Source of the DNA: Aporhodopirellula aestuarii
GTDB lineage: Bacteria > Planctomycetota > Planctomycetia > Pirellulales > Pirellulaceae
Direction of reading: 5' to 3'
Assembly: GCF_023701485.1 (NCBI RefSeq)
Contig: NZ_JAMQBK010000081.1
Span: forward strand, 80,365-144,364
Length of the DNA: 64,000 bases
This document shows, piece by piece, positions 13,901 through 21,501 of the stretch. Within the stretch, counting starts at the first letter, position 1. Each line of letters opens with the position of its first letter. The position numbers and the translations under genes are program-made. The notes beneath the pieces are model-generated. The model saw nothing but the letters and a program-made list of their open reading frames with translations, did no database searches and was not told the origin of the DNA.

Positions 13901-16900
13901 TCCAACGCACCGGCAGGCCCCGCGGTGCCTTCGGTGATTCTCTGAATTCGCGTGTACGGCGACTCAACGTTTGTATCATCAGTCGTGTTGAACTCACCGC
14001 GGAATTCGCTGTAGAAAGTCTGGTTGCGACCGGTCAGCCCGAAATTCGTCTTGTCAAAGTTGTCGTTGACGCCGTGGCCGATGTCGTTGGCACGCTCAGT
14101 GGTCGTGGTGAACCCACCGCCGATGATCGCAGCATCGGAGAACAATTCGTCTTCACGCGGGCCACCAAAGACACTGTCGCCCGTCGCGGCACTATCAATC
14201 CGGTCTTCGAAGATCCGTTGGATCGAGTTAATCGGCTCCCGACGAACCGCCACATCGCTGAGTTGCTCAGGCAATCTTTCTCCCGCGGTAATGGCGACGT
14301 AGTACGCACCTTCGGGAAGCGAAACAGGACCGATCAGTGGATCGCTTGCCGAGATCGAACCACGGTCGAGGCGTTCGGCGAAATTGCCGTTCTCACCGAA
14401 TGGGCTCGATTGATCTTCGGCCACGTTGCTATCGGCACCGAACAATACCAATTGCGGGAGTGCAGGCCCGAACTCGCCGTCAGGATCATAGAACACACTG
14501 ATATTGGTATCCGGACGTGTCAGCCCCGAGGCGTAGTCGACGTCAAAAATCGTCGACATGTAATTGGTATTCAAACCTTCGGTGCCGACCAGGGCCGCGA
14601 TGTCGACTTGGTAGAAGTCCACATCGAGCCCATCGCTGATTGATCCGGCAACGCTGATGACGGGACGTTTACCGTCGAGCAGGTTTCCGACGTTCTGCGG
14701 TTGTTGCGCCGGTGCACGATTATCGTTTTGCAGAGAAACGGATTCGAGTACGTCGTTGGACGAGGCGATTCCGAACGGTGAATCATCGCCCACGACGGAT
14801 TCGTTCTCACCGGCTTCACCCATCAAGGGTGACTCACCCGGTAATCCGCGGACGTGAATCCCGTTGTTAGCCCAGCGGATATCGGTGTAGCGAATGACGC
14901 TGCCGGGATACTCTTGCGCTTCTTGCAAGCGAACTTGGACCAGGTAGGTGCCGTGACTGCCGCCGGCATTCGGATCGTTCGGGTTAGTCGATGCACTGCG
15001 AACACGGAAATAGTACGTACTGCGACTGTCGTTTCCGGTCGAATCGCCAGGCAATACGACTCGGAAACCGGCGTCGCGTGAGTTGATGCTGCCGATATCG
15101 AGGTAGTCACCGAACACATTCTTTTCGGTGTAAGTGTCGGCACGCGATTGCAACGGACTCACCAAACCGGCTACCGAAGGATCTGAGATGACCACGTCTC
15201 CGGCAATCGAATTGTCGCTACGTGCGAGCAACACGCCCTCGGCGTTGAGCAATTCCACAACGGTATCGAGGCCAAAGGACGTGCTGTCGATATCGAACCA
15301 AACCTCGGAACCGGCGCTGCCATCGAAGCTGTACGTATCGACGTCGGTCGGACCCGATAGGTAACCGCTGACCTCGAAACCGAGCCGACGATTTTCATCA
15401 CCGAGATTCAAATCGGCCGCGAGATCACCCAAGAACTGAGCCTGATTCACGTCGCCGTTTCGTCCCGGAGCCACGTCGGTGGTGAGTTCTTCTTCCAGAA
15501 TGAAATCGACGTTACGGTCGTTGCTGTATTGGTCCAGCAAAACGCTGCGCCAATCATTCGTCTCGGGACGTGATCCGTAGGAATCTCCGTTGGTGTCCGT
15601 GAAATGCGTTCCGTCGATCGCGAGACCCGCACCCACCGTATCGTCTTTGAAACTCGTCAGAACAACCGGAGCTCCCGGCAAACCGACGATGTGAATGGTG
15701 CCGCCGAGCCGTTGGTCGCTATCGCTCGTTTCTCCCGTCGCGGTAAACCCGGTACCGAGCGTGGCACTGTTCGGCGTGCCCGCACCACTGAGTTTGACCA
15801 CCAAAGATTCGTTGGCGCGGCTTTGCAATCGCAGGCCGCCGGAGCTTTGGATATTGCCAACAGTCACACTCTTATTGAGCACGTGAACGATGTCGGTGTC
15901 GTCCCAAATCGACTCCACGAGAAGCTCGCCACCGCGGATGACCAAGCCGCTGATTTGCTTGTCTTCATCATCATCGGCGGGAACGACTTCGAATCGGTTC
16001 AAGCGAACCAACGGACCGTGGTTGTCGTCGAATTCGGAGAACGTATCCACACTGCCCGTTTGACGACCGGTGTCTCGCAACAGATCGGCGACCATCGAGT
16101 CGACATCGATACCGATCGCGGCACCCCGGTTGTCCTTGAATTCGTTCGCGACAATCACCGGTTGGCTACCGCGAACAAAGATCACCGAAGGATCCACCGC
16201 GAGTCGACCACCACGGCCGGGACGACCCGAACCATCCTGTCCGTCTTCGTTGAACTCGAATCGCGTGTTCGTGATGCGACCATCGGCCTGTTGCAGTTCG
16301 AGTGGGGCAAACCCGCGACTCTCACCACCGGTCACCAAACTGATACCACCGGCGTATGAAACGACGGAGTGGTCCAAACTGACGTAAGCATTCGCGCCGG
16401 CGTAGATACCCGACCAATCACCTCGCTCGGCGATTTCATTTCCGTTCAGGGTGTTGGCATCATTGTTGGTATCAAACGTCCCGCCGGTTCCATAGCGATC
16501 GTCGAGCGAACTGGTGAAGATCACCGGTTGCGACAGCGTGCCTTCGGCGAGCAACTGGGTACCGTGTCCGAGTTCGATTCGAGCGCCCTGAAGCTTAACC
16601 ACCATTCCCGGATCAATGACCAATGACGCATCGAGTCGACCACGTCGGCCCACGCGATTGAGATCCAACAGACCTTCGGATGACGCGCCACCATCGGTGT
16701 ACGTCGAACTGAGACCATCGAGGCTGGCGATCAAGTGATAACCACCACTGATCAGGGCTCCGGTGGCGTCGAATTCGGCTCGATACAAGCGACGTGAAAC
16801 GTAGTCGGTGCCATCAGGGATTCGTGGCAATCCTGCCAATTGAATGCTTGCTCCGGCGAGCGTTTCTCCGGTCGCGGCCGACAGACGCAAGGCGGCGGAG

Positions 16901-19900
16901 ACGTCCGTCGCCGCCGACTCGAACCCGTTTCCGTCGACGAACGTCATCAGGTACTCAACCGTCGACGTTCCGTTGGGGATCGCACCGCCCGTCAAAATCT
17001 GAGCAGAAGCTTGTGCCAAAGAAGGTCGGATTCCGTCTTGGATTGCACCACCGGGATCACCCGCGATCACGAGATTCTCAGCGATGAAGTGCACGACGCT
17101 GGTGTCATCGAATCGTGCCGATGACATGAGTTGCGTTGGGGCCGAATTCGGGGTCACAACGGTGCGGATGAACAGCCCGTTGAGACTGTTATTTGTTAGC
17201 ACGTTGTTGTGGATGTCCGGTCCGACCCGGCTGTAATCAGGCGTGAAGCTGCCTGCTTGCTGGAATGCGGGCGTACTAAACGTGGTCTCTTGGAAACTGT
17301 CCGGAGCCGCACTCATCGCGGCGTCCGCACTCCGAGTGATCTCGTTGAAAGAAATGTTCGGACGCAGATTGATCAACTGAATCGGGTTAACCAATTGTTG
17401 CACCGAATCGACCCGAATATCGCTACTCCCGCCGTAACGGATTTCGGCATGATTGACCGTATGCAAGAAGATGCCTTCATCTTCCAAATCGAGTCGGCCC
17501 AATGCTTGATCGATATCGCGACGGAAAACGATCCCGCCCCAGTCACCGGGTTTGGGCGCGATGGAAGTCCCGGCACCGGCAGCGTCGGCGGCGCGATCGC
17601 GGGTGCTGGTGAAAATGACGCTTCCATCGTCATAGCCGAGACCGGCGTCGTTGACTTCGCCAATCAGGGAGGCGCCGGTGTCGGTAAAGCTTACCAAACG
17701 CGGCGTTCCGAGAACTTGCAACGCACCGCCGCTGCGGTCGATCTGGGTGCTGCTGCTTCCGACGCTGATGCGGGATGAACGCAGTTTAAAAATCGCGCCG
17801 GCATCGATCATGGTCGTGACCCCGGCGGGGATTTCCATGTCGCGGCCGTCTTCGAGCGTCCGACCACCGACTTCGCTCAATCCAAATTCATAAGCGAAGT
17901 TATCCGCCTCGGTCACAATGTTTTGATCCGAGCCACCGTTGCCCACGATCCGGACGATGTCGCCCCGAAGCGTTGAGTCGAAGGCGTTGACGACGGCGGG
18001 ATTGTTGATGTTATTGAACGGCAAATCGATACTACCGTCCGCATTGGTCGCGGCGAGCTTGTCAACAAAGATCATTCGTCCGAACGATTCAACGCCGCGG
18101 AAACTATTGCTGAAGCTCACCGAACGCTCACCATCGAGCGTGATGCTGTCCGCATTCACCGTTGCGACAACACCCGTCGCGTCTTGCCGGCCATTGATCG
18201 CCGTCGCCAACAATTCGGCAAGGTTCTCAGGAGGCGAATCGTTTCCAGGCGTGCTGCTGTAACGGACAACCACGTTACCCGGTCGTGCCGAACCACCGCC
18301 AAACGGCAGGAACTCATACGTGCGGGTGTCGCCGTTGGCACCCGTGATCGTCATCGTCTGGCCCGGCGTGATCGATTCACCACCGAGTGTGAACTGCATC
18401 GTGCGTAGTTCCGGACGGGTCTGGAACCAGAAATTGTTCGCTCCGCGAGGCACGCCATCACCATCACCGTCGATCGGTGTTCCTGGAACTCCTGGACGTG
18501 TTCCGTCCCGGTCTCGAATCACATCGACCTCATCGACCTGCGGCTCGAACTTGATCCGCAATTCATAATCGCCCTGCGTCAATCCACCAAAGCCGCTGTC
18601 CTTCACCATCGGGTCATAGGTATCGTTGCCACTGGCGGCAACACCGATGTAATAGACGCCCTCACCGAGCGACGCGGTCAGGAACGAATCTTCGCTGAAG
18701 TAATCGTCATTACGGCTGAGTTGATGGAGACCACCGCCGGACAAAATGATCGGCGTTGTGCGGAGGTTCAGACCGCTGATGTCGGTCGTTATCGAACCCT
18801 TCACGAGCTCGAGTTGGAAGAGGCTGCTGGCAAACGCGTCATTTTCGATGGCCGCGATCAGTTGGCCGACTTCGACAGCGTCGACAAACCGGCCCCGACG
18901 TGGCATATCGATCAGAATCGCATTGTTGACGAATCCGCCGGCACCATCATCAAGCCTTAGCACGCGGACTTGATCGTCGCCGGCATCACGGTCGCTCTCA
19001 ATGAATTCGATACGCGCACCGTTGCCGCCTGTGCCGACTTGCGTGGCTTCGACACGGAGCTGCAAGGAAGGCCCGATCTTCAAATCGGTCGACGCACTGG
19101 CGCGAACCTCTTCGAATAGCGTGACGGTTGTATCGAGGGCGCTGGAGTCCGACAGCCGCTCGGCAAACGTCTCGACACTGAGTTGACCGATCCGATTGGC
19201 ATCGTCCAAATCGATTACGAATCGATACAGGTCGACGTCGACGCTATCCGGCCGGTGTACGTATTGTCCGTGCAAGACATCGACGTTCGATGGGAAAACA
19301 GGTTCCCAATCTGGAAGGGAGAAATCGTCGAGATTATCGGGTAGATAGACCAAACTACCTTCCGTCGTTGGCACATCCGCGGGCAGCGTGATCGGATCAA
19401 TTAGATCATTGAGGAAGCCCCGGAATTCAGGATGTTCTTCAGCAAACCGTTGATAATCCGGCGAATTCGGATCGGTCGTTGGTGCTGTGATTGCAGGCCC
19501 AAGGACACCGTCGGTCGGTCGGCGAAGCAACGCCTCATCATTAAACGCATTGAGCGCCATCAGCACTCGCGGAGCCTGATCGGGAGCGGCTAAAAGTCCC
19601 AGCAACAGCCCCACACCGGCTGCCGCCTTGCGGGTGAAGTCCTCGCCGTAATCGAATCCAAAGTTCGCTTGGTTGCTGAACACGATCGACGCGTTGGAGC
19701 TGCCCGCGGTCGCGTTGTCATTGATCGCCGGGTCGACTCGCACCGACGCTTGCAATTGCGGAACCGCGGTAAAACGCAGATCGTCGGGCAGCGAAGCGGC
19801 CGTCAACAGATCGCTAGTCTCACCCAAAGCAAACGTGATCCCTTGGTCCGCGGTCTCAGTGAACTGCACACCGATTTTGTTGCTCCACAACTGCAGCACT

Positions 19901-21501
19901 TCACGGATCCGCAGCTTCTGCGTCGGAGTGATCTGATTGAGCGAAGAGGTCGTTCCGTTCTGGAAATAGACGCCTTTGAAATTGTACGGGATCTCGGTGA
20001 TACCAGACTGCAAGTCGGCACCGAACGCGTCATTGATATGTTCGATCAACAACCGGTGCCCCGGATCGTCATCCCCACCGGGCAACTCAATATTGACCTG
20101 CTGTGGCGAGATCGACTCACGGATCACAAGGCTCGTTAGCGTATCGGCATCAAACGTTCCGATGTCCAATGACGTGCTGAGCGTGTCTCCGAGTCCGACC
20201 AGCGTGATCGGATCACCGCCGACCAAACGCTGGGGCAACTGCGTCGATAAGAAAGAACTGTTGACCGAGATCGAGATCAGACTGCTGATAATCGCATCGC
20301 CCTCGACCGCAGCGACCAAGTCACTAACCAAGGGAGTGCTGCCGCCGTAGTTGACGACGATCACACCCGACGTGTCTTGCGAAACCGACAAACCGGCGGT
20401 CCCGGTGTTCACAAAGCGGACCTGTTGGCCCGACGCGTTTTCGCCGACTTGACGCGAGACAAATTCAAACGACCCACTGTTCACGCCGAGCGAAACGGTT
20501 GCCGTCGGCGCCGTCAGCATTTCCGATGGTTCAACGATCAGGTCTAACTTCGAATCGACCGCCGTTCCGATCCGCAACCGGAAAGTGCCGCCGCCGACGG
20601 GAACTCCAGGCAGGTTGTTGATGTCGGATTCGAAAATCAAGCGAGCCGTGTGCGTGGTCGCGTCGTAGATCACTTCCTCAGGAAGATAGAACTCGTCGTC
20701 GGTCGTCCGCACCGAATCTTGCGTCAGCAATAACTGGTAGAAGCGTGGGTTCTCCGCTGAGCGTTCGGTCGGATTCCCCGCCGCGTCGTCCTCGACGAAC
20801 AAAGGATCTTCGTTGAAATAGACAACGATCTCGTCACGATTTTGAGTCAACGACCCGTCCGCGTTTCGGATCACCGGCTGCGGCACGACCGCTTCGATCA
20901 GTGCACCGAGGTCGAGCCGGAAATTGACCGTCTCGACGCGTTCGCCGACCACCGAGGGCTGAATCAGCTCACCCTGGACGTTACGCAAGCCAACAATCGG
21001 AACAGGCGTCGCGTTCGGGTCGTCATAGCCGTAGATGGTGATTCGATAATTGTCATCGGGCAGCGAATCGGCAAATCGCACGACGACTTCATTCTCGTTC
21101 GGATCACCGAGCGACACGAGCCCCGGTGTGATTCGGACATCGTCGGTCGTCCCAAACAAGCCGTCACGACCGCTCCGGGTGAGCTGGATCGAATCGAGCG
21201 TGTTGGCGTCAAGCTGCTGATCTTGATCAAACCGGAACGTCAAAACCCGTGGGGCAATTTGCCGAACCGCCCCGTTGTCGAGCAACTCGCCCTCATTGGG
21301 TTGGACCCCGATCAGTTCGGGACCGGCGAGCAATTGCCGGGCCTCAAGCGTTTCGAGCAAATGCCGACGTCGTTGTTGACGTGTGACGCTCGAACGCCGG
21401 CCCTCTCGATTTGAGCGGCGGGCGCGCGTGGGTTGATCGGACGACGCTTGAGGGGTCGTGGAAACAGGAGAAGACGACGAATTTCGCTGACGCGAGGTCA
21501 T
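1933..21501 (-). CDS. 6522-residue multidomain extracellular protein (dead metzincin, beta-helix, PPC, GEVED, cadherin-like, dockerin)
   Basis: The leader is Arg-rich with LETLEARQLLAG at residues 49-60 and has no ordinary hydrophobic signal peptide. Residues about 500-650 resemble an M10/metzincin domain (ITPTQKLRIREVLQLWSNKI, then FTETAD), but the zinc site reads AGVGLLLGLLA at about 628-638 and has no His. Then follow right-handed beta-helix-like stretches (about 1300-1750, GDWGGI and GDWSGI turns), PPC-like segments (DVDTYSF near 2050, DVDLYKV near 3560), about 13 FEFD modules, a GEVED domain (ending SGEVEDYLVRL, near base 4800), cadherin/Ig-like repeats, and a dockerin type I pair at about 6321-6395 (DVSADGFITAVDAL, DVNGDGFISSVDVL). 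The tail is Ser/Thr-rich. No cysteine was found. AGAAGG precedes the ATG. Probably an exported matrix or envelope protein; its partners are unknown. Confidence 0.93.
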   Translation of the reverse strand: MTSRQRNSSSSPVSTTPQASSDQPTRARRSNREGRRSSVTRQQRRRHLLETLEARQLLAGPELIGVQPNEGELLDNGAVRQIAPRVLTFRFDQDQQLDANTLDSIQLTRSGRDGLFGTTDDVRITPGLVSLGDPNENEVVVRFADSLPDDNYRITIYGYDDPNATPVPIVGLRNVQGELIQPSVVGERVETVNFRLDLGALIEAVVPQPVIRNADGSLTQNRDEIVVYFNEDPLFVEDDAAGNPTERSAENPRFYQLLLTQDSVRTTDDEFYLPEEVIYDATTHTARLIFESDINNLPGVPVGGGTFRLRIGTAVDSKLDLIVEPSEMLTAPTATVSLGVNSGSFEFVSRQVGENASGQQVRFVNTGTAGLSVSQDTSGVIVVNYGGSTPLVSDLVAAVEGDAIISSLISISVNSSFLSTQLPQRLVGGDPITLVGLGDTLSTSLDIGTFDADTLTSLVIRESISPQQVNIELPGGDDDPGHRLLIEHINDAFGADLQSGITEIPYNFKGVYFQNGTTSSLNQITPTQKLRIREVLQLWSNKIGVQFTETADQGITFALGETSDLLTAASLPDDLRFTAVPQLQASVRVDPAINDNATAGSSNASIVFSNQANFGFDYGEDFTRKAAAGVGLLLGLLAAPDQAPRVLMALNAFNDEALLRRPTDGVLGPAITAPTTDPNSPDYQRFAEEHPEFRGFLNDLIDPITLPADVPTTEGSLVYLPDNLDDFSLPDWEPVFPSNVDVLHGQYVHRPDSVDVDLYRFVIDLDDANRIGQLSVETFAERLSDSSALDTTVTLFEEVRASASTDLKIGPSLQLRVEATQVGTGGNGARIEFIESDRDAGDDQVRVLRLDDGAGGFVNNAILIDMPRRGRFVDAVEVGQLIAAIENDAFASSLFQLELVKGSITTDISGLNLRTTPIILSGGGLHQLSRNDDYFSEDSFLTASLGEGVYYIGVAASGNDTYDPMVKDSGFGGLTQGDYELRIKFEPQVDEVDVIRDRDGTRPGVPGTPIDGDGDGVPRGANNFWFQTRPELRTMQFTLGGESITPGQTMTITGANGDTRTYEFLPFGGGSARPGNVVVRYSSTPGNDSPPENLAELLATAINGRQDATGVVATVNADSITLDGERSVSFSNSFRGVESFGRMIFVDKLAATNADGSIDLPFNNINNPAVVNAFDSTLRGDIVRIVGNGGSDQNIVTEADNFAYEFGLSEVGGRTLEDGRDMEIPAGVTTMIDAGAIFKLRSSRISVGSSSTQIDRSGGALQVLGTPRLVSFTDTGASLIGEVNDAGLGYDDGSVIFTSTRDRAADAAGAGTSIAPKPGDWGGIVFRRDIDQALGRLDLEDEGIFLHTVNHAEIRYGGSSDIRVDSVQQLVNPIQLINLRPNISFNEITRSADAAMSAAPDSFQETTFSTPAFQQAGSFTPDYSRVGPDIHNNVLTNNSLNGLFIRTVVTPNSAPTQLMSSARFDDTSVVHFIAENLVIAGDPGGAIQDGIRPSLAQASAQILTGGAIPNGTSTVEYLMTFVDGNGFESAATDVSAALRLSAATGETLAGASIQLAGLPRIPDGTDYVSRRLYRAEFDATGALISGGYHLIASLDGLSSTYTDGGASSEGLLDLNRVGRRGRLDASLVIDPGMVVKLQGARIELGHGTQLLAEGTLSQPVIFTSSLDDRYGTGGTFDTNNDANTLNGNEIAERGDWSGIYAGANAYVSLDHSVVSYAGGISLVTGGESRGFAPLELQQADGRITNTRFEFNEDGQDGSGRPGRGGRLAVDPSVIFVRGSQPVIVANEFKDNRGAAIGIDVDSMVADLLRDTGRQTGSVDTFSEFDDNHGPLVRLNRFEVVPADDDEDKQISGLVIRGGELLVESIWDDTDIVHVLNKSVTVGNIQSSGGLRLQSRANESLVVKLSGAGTPNSATLGTGFTATGETSDSDQRLGGTIHIVGLPGAPVVLTSFKDDTVGAGLAIDGTHFTDTNGDSYGSRPETNDWRSVLLDQYSNDRNVDFILEEELTTDVAPGRNGDVNQAQFLGDLAADLNLGDENRRLGFEVSGYLSGPTDVDTYSFDGSAGSEVWFDIDSTSFGLDTVVELLNAEGVLLARSDNSIAGDVVISDPSVAGLVSPLQSRADTYTEKNVFGDYLDIGSINSRDAGFRVVLPGDSTGNDSRSTYYFRVRSASTNPNDPNAGGSHGTYLVQVRLQEAQEYPGSVIRYTDIRWANNGIHVRGLPGESPLMGEAGENESVVGDDSPFGIASSNDVLESVSLQNDNRAPAQQPQNVGNLLDGKRPVISVAGSISDGLDVDFYQVDIAALVGTEGLNTNYMSTIFDVDYASGLTRPDTNISVFYDPDGEFGPALPQLVLFGADSNVAEDQSSPFGENGNFAERLDRGSISASDPLIGPVSLPEGAYYVAITAGERLPEQLSDVAVRREPINSIQRIFEDRIDSAATGDSVFGGPREDELFSDAAIIGGGFTTTTERANDIGHGVNDNFDKTNFGLTGRNQTFYSEFRGEFNTTDDTNVESPYTRIQRITEGTAGPAGALDLNTLDWSISSNPQIGGTDDFTAQTIPHVSIEASMNGDSADFYQLTITENNTRVIIDVDEGENPFQSIFGDPTLGSVDVDLVILDASRVLLNPPGRVFNSLTTEGQTGSAGDTFFSISSDPFFDGILDQGVYFIGILEANTQIVTAPNGTLTFPRTGEAATGRYVMHVSAADQVIGDGANESIHFDRNVETRGQLLSNAFDLVGYAAEDLPRFYFNYLWDSPLDGLGNPIDSLTLKITSAENPAGITFDETQPNLTLDPTADPDPDFISDSQWRQKVISLSDFAGHTDIRFEFEYESDGVVVDEAEGLYLDDFIVGFAERGETVFNSTPGATTFVGEAEGPTGEYQLEMRRATSFTTPTGNAQGLTRSFDTNDRHAQEITLVVPAGSQVQDGDIFEINDGKTTQVFEFDNNGSTRFTNQRLIFSTADTPAELAMRIRTAINATNRLDVEAASASGLDDETMTGNRLNLFGAVNGSFTELASYSDAPQVTDTLDFELTAQGNRRILMPAVLHNGSGDVNYTRTQGQVIIENNVISDVHAIGIYSEAGDRGTDMEYYRGDPSEVDFFNELFGIAQSTDSPHPFLQLPPVGNPAAGVARNLPTLNNSVDGGLMSGVVIRNNTIDQARMSGIKVEGETRPFVIDALSLNVNDGYTMAIDAAGTRVVFEFEDIGGAPVVAGGSGTAGGNGFIDGHVPIYYRHQSSAAAYNNAPGTVYPYSSFELMLAIEQAIQGSILVTNDMAEVVTAYLGPSMVQRSGFEEQFAANPESFPNAAVYLQGVSNIYFTTAYGSSGGGITDFSVGPAPVAEAAQPFARVVNNTVYGSDGTQSLFPDDAKLDNNDVLADATTTYVGRDHAGPYIQNAAIGYNIPQGLTDQTITFRTVFDSSNVTDARSAVVGVGVEFGNIANFATDGAPTTTVNANIDVNNASISVNYTGSGVVADGSFNGYVFEGDFSNLRGVDVSDASTVGVDVSFTDTQLLVNLTGGQTIDASDQLFLSLEFPTQEFPAALAGVEDANDVDLYKVELIVGDRLIVDIDTIENGPDTIIRIFDEFGESQVLNFGAPNETKVADNGAAPDYLDPRSTAFAGAGRAGTVTDNLNGRDPFVDFTALKTGTYFIGVSSVGNAGYDPNSLSGRTGGTTTGDYEIGIEVYTPRQFVMSLDDGNEGQSRRGGTVGSDLVGTTFTVTQIADFAGNWPNFPVSGGTPTTVGNQLTFEFTNSVTGIVLGNGNYNVPLIANYNVPEIMDAIASAVTGLQDPISGADIPALPNNENGNGPGGRSGPIARGRATALGGQSGDNLGIVNLSDPSRRPGQTRTLFPIQSQGNDTDFPLGFGHDRVENNSSTLSPNNTLTDGFASTELYVLFENIAEIELSPQAMAAGLKLSTNDFRPNSDNNNRVEFAENADQLIAESGIWVTGGASPTLLNNVLSNLHQSILVDETNFFGFGKRVRVAGNDFIKPQEVVVNGNVFQHDESRNSEIRFDVTWPVDPTGPFDIVDTSLSTDDVVGATNVTLQSGDFNFFIDPTGVLLVDSQGNNFLPAPGSRVIDSATSSLNERSSFSSVKTAVGLPISNVLAPNRDVNGVLRADNPNFVTSGGSGQSIFKDRGSSELADFIGPIAIALNPRDNDAAGLDRDTSVSYIQRGVGVLGDFRIQLVDTGDGSNPFTGIGIDDSTLKVAEIPGLRREGANLTVFENDELLEEGIDYTFRYDETSNTITLIPLAGVWRDDRSYRIALNNRDRTVLIAPDPSEVTDGDQIRITDSDGGTVVFEFDSGYQLFLPETPTLIVPTVGTEVGGLSDGDIFLISDGINDAVVFEFDNDGVLLPGSRRVSLPTESLVGQQVGLRVGNDNFLFQFVEENGSATGGAIAVTFNPADPVEGSIFELYRVIQQTLANNGINVVVDVADDDLTTLIITTATSGPAVSITSKPTSFSTGAAPSPSRGISLQLESLPAKETPTGRQERQEYLNLIAQSIQTAITQERRKTNETGDLPSNRAAAFDFEVKIDANRVVLGAPAGYVVDTSGTGLGQDARTLALQVPTVGTGINGIVDGDSFTVSNGNSEKVFEFTLDAQLDNSDATQIFLDTTLGNLTGGEIAELIRETVEEAGLGLTPTVDGETVYLDLPANGLVAASSGQLRVLGLSRPLLDGDIIRVAKAPEPPSTAIAINNAFPAGFEVGTIVAQIDSTVFTLELREGDLLPELYNFEFDTSDADPAEVTPGNFPIDVTETIADENGVLREYFVSRDELARRIAQAIQARGIDVSPVAQDEFIYLTVPAEKTARIISEFNGIGLTETATFEERVTFEFDLSTAENPNGDGVTPGNRAILYSLTDTSSELADKVTAALNPVDDAGNAITLIDGLLPGSSPVAPGQVAVNVSSDNPLTLSVTIDSSLEIRGEPGVSGSSTVEVFGPLLLSMPVLGGNSITNGGIFVIADDDGNDIVFQFGIGGFVPPAQAVVGANVVNYSTADDPDVLATKFAAAIRAAATGLTATVVNGTQVSLGRTDQDRVSNAGLPGVSGTPAIDIVRGIVSDGEILRIRQGDVSVSFEFDSVDNGGGVEPGNVQVAFQPTSTPGDIAEALAAAIRNNSGGLRFTPGEDGTVYPIAELDENGIPTGGVILNDLPGTQVDISDAPTLNVTGVPGGAIPIAISPLFSPEAVKQVMLRQLNSVNVVGELPTTTLVAEDRGGNTLFVENASIISGPVSNYYLPAIKDVVGNPLQPNRDDRTTQFTINLSDIALDFGDAPDPVGLVAGRYPTRLADNGARHIIGVGPVLGTSVDAEVDALSVRTADGDDFTISVSGGGSLFVPRLEDGVVKIDINPNNLFDVTRFDGETFTIDTGAAIATFEFDTDGIFDEDNYNIWVPGYTGNRILTAADSALLTRTAIATGIEEAIALSPLNPASTRTVEGATPGSVTFEVSGDDEDGVTFTSTANPEGLFNASLTTQVSVTVTGAGILEGWIDFNADGDWDDPGELVISPDLAFDGTVNPAIFGEGTTTHTFPVTIPATTTKLLAGQSANTYARFRVSTNGTGSPVGLALSGEVEDYLVRLVGGQPPAIGNPSPQYTVREGDFLQAGDDTGTDAFTNNNGLLVGVTTATPGGVQIYADDIGVRQLFDESGQFAGTLEVQRNGTFTFDADDDFSGQVTFSVLATDVVPSAPQNQLVSPTPIVATITVTPVNDRPTLQDGVVEDDVVTTTTINEDNVVSQADQTSLGPVVFTASQLIDPFYSAGPGTEPDEQDLFFLSAGTVTTPFRTTQGGSLTISSNGRTILYTPPQDYNGLTADTFTYTVADRLKSTLPGTIVSQTADVSGRVEITINAINDNPRVNNETYQTTERVSNSDPILIIPINGPTVINGQSVAGILDNDTAGPLDETQPPQNQTISLKAGQFTSIENGAIVQSRRTEGGGGRIALVGNNLEYTPRLNFSGIDRFTYIVVDSLGAESTATAFINVGGVNNQPEFFGVRGQEGQTTLEFDERKAADETATFDLTSWFVDADDDSLTFPQPTVENTDLFTATTNGSQLTLNFKPFAFGTTTLFVRATDSLSPDVVQEITVTVLGSDDPPVVAGSLQPLQILEDGVGQANLRRPTVDGDGLFFDPDNDVLTYRVRRLGSISNPTAAQIAAHPLVQSIQFLGDTLQITPKPDQSGSVQIEIEASDGTFVNSHSFDFVVLATEDAPRGNVTPSGVASPDAYSVPVGGTLRITDPSLGLLRNDFDPDPGSSIRIAPGSLTQPVGGTGAVDLLGREDGAFSFTTTKTGNSIPVAGQTDTFTYRLIDNTGRLSGPITVNITFNQSSYQNPINKFDVSADGFITAVDALRILNLMNARGADTSAFSVSELTSSPPDYYDVNGDGFISSVDVLQVIEELNRRDANGNNGSSEPLATQSASSVTTVTSNVAGGIESSLASTQAFASGSTANLGSANTVLRTAEEEGPIDASASLDKLLTFGMDLQSGGQLKAEEVADTLASNLSSSQASESETTGQANDSALLDLFSDSFETD
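5370..18330 (-). repeat. About 13 divergent FEFD modules within the giant protein
   Basis: A module of about 70-110 residues recurs with the pattern DGD-x-F-x-I-x-DG, then V-F-E-F-D, then a short strand, a helix of the type A-x-x-I-x-x-A-I, and a final V-x-L strand. Copies of the FEF core lie near 18310, 12680, 11915, 10265, 8615, 8475, 8350, 7720, 7305, 7010, 6595, 6280 and 5390, densest between 8630 and 5380. Several share the DNA core tcgaattcgaa. I do not recognise the domain by name. Confidence 0.75.
19573..19640 (-). other. Degenerate HExxH zinc-protease motif
   Basis: The stretch reads FTRKAAAGVGLLLGLLAAPD, where a metzincin would have F-x-x-V-x-x-HEIGH-x-LGL-x-H. The Gly and Leu framework is kept, but the three His ligands and the catalytic Glu are replaced by Ala, Leu, Ala and Gly. 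The domain is therefore inferred to be catalytically dead. Confidence 0.7.

Noticed and set aside
2281..20350. Plus-strand open frames of 200-300 codons opposite the giant gene
   Set aside because: They lie antisense to a continuous 6522-codon frame with recognisable domains, and their products are Arg-rich and featureless, as expected from the codon bias of the other strand.
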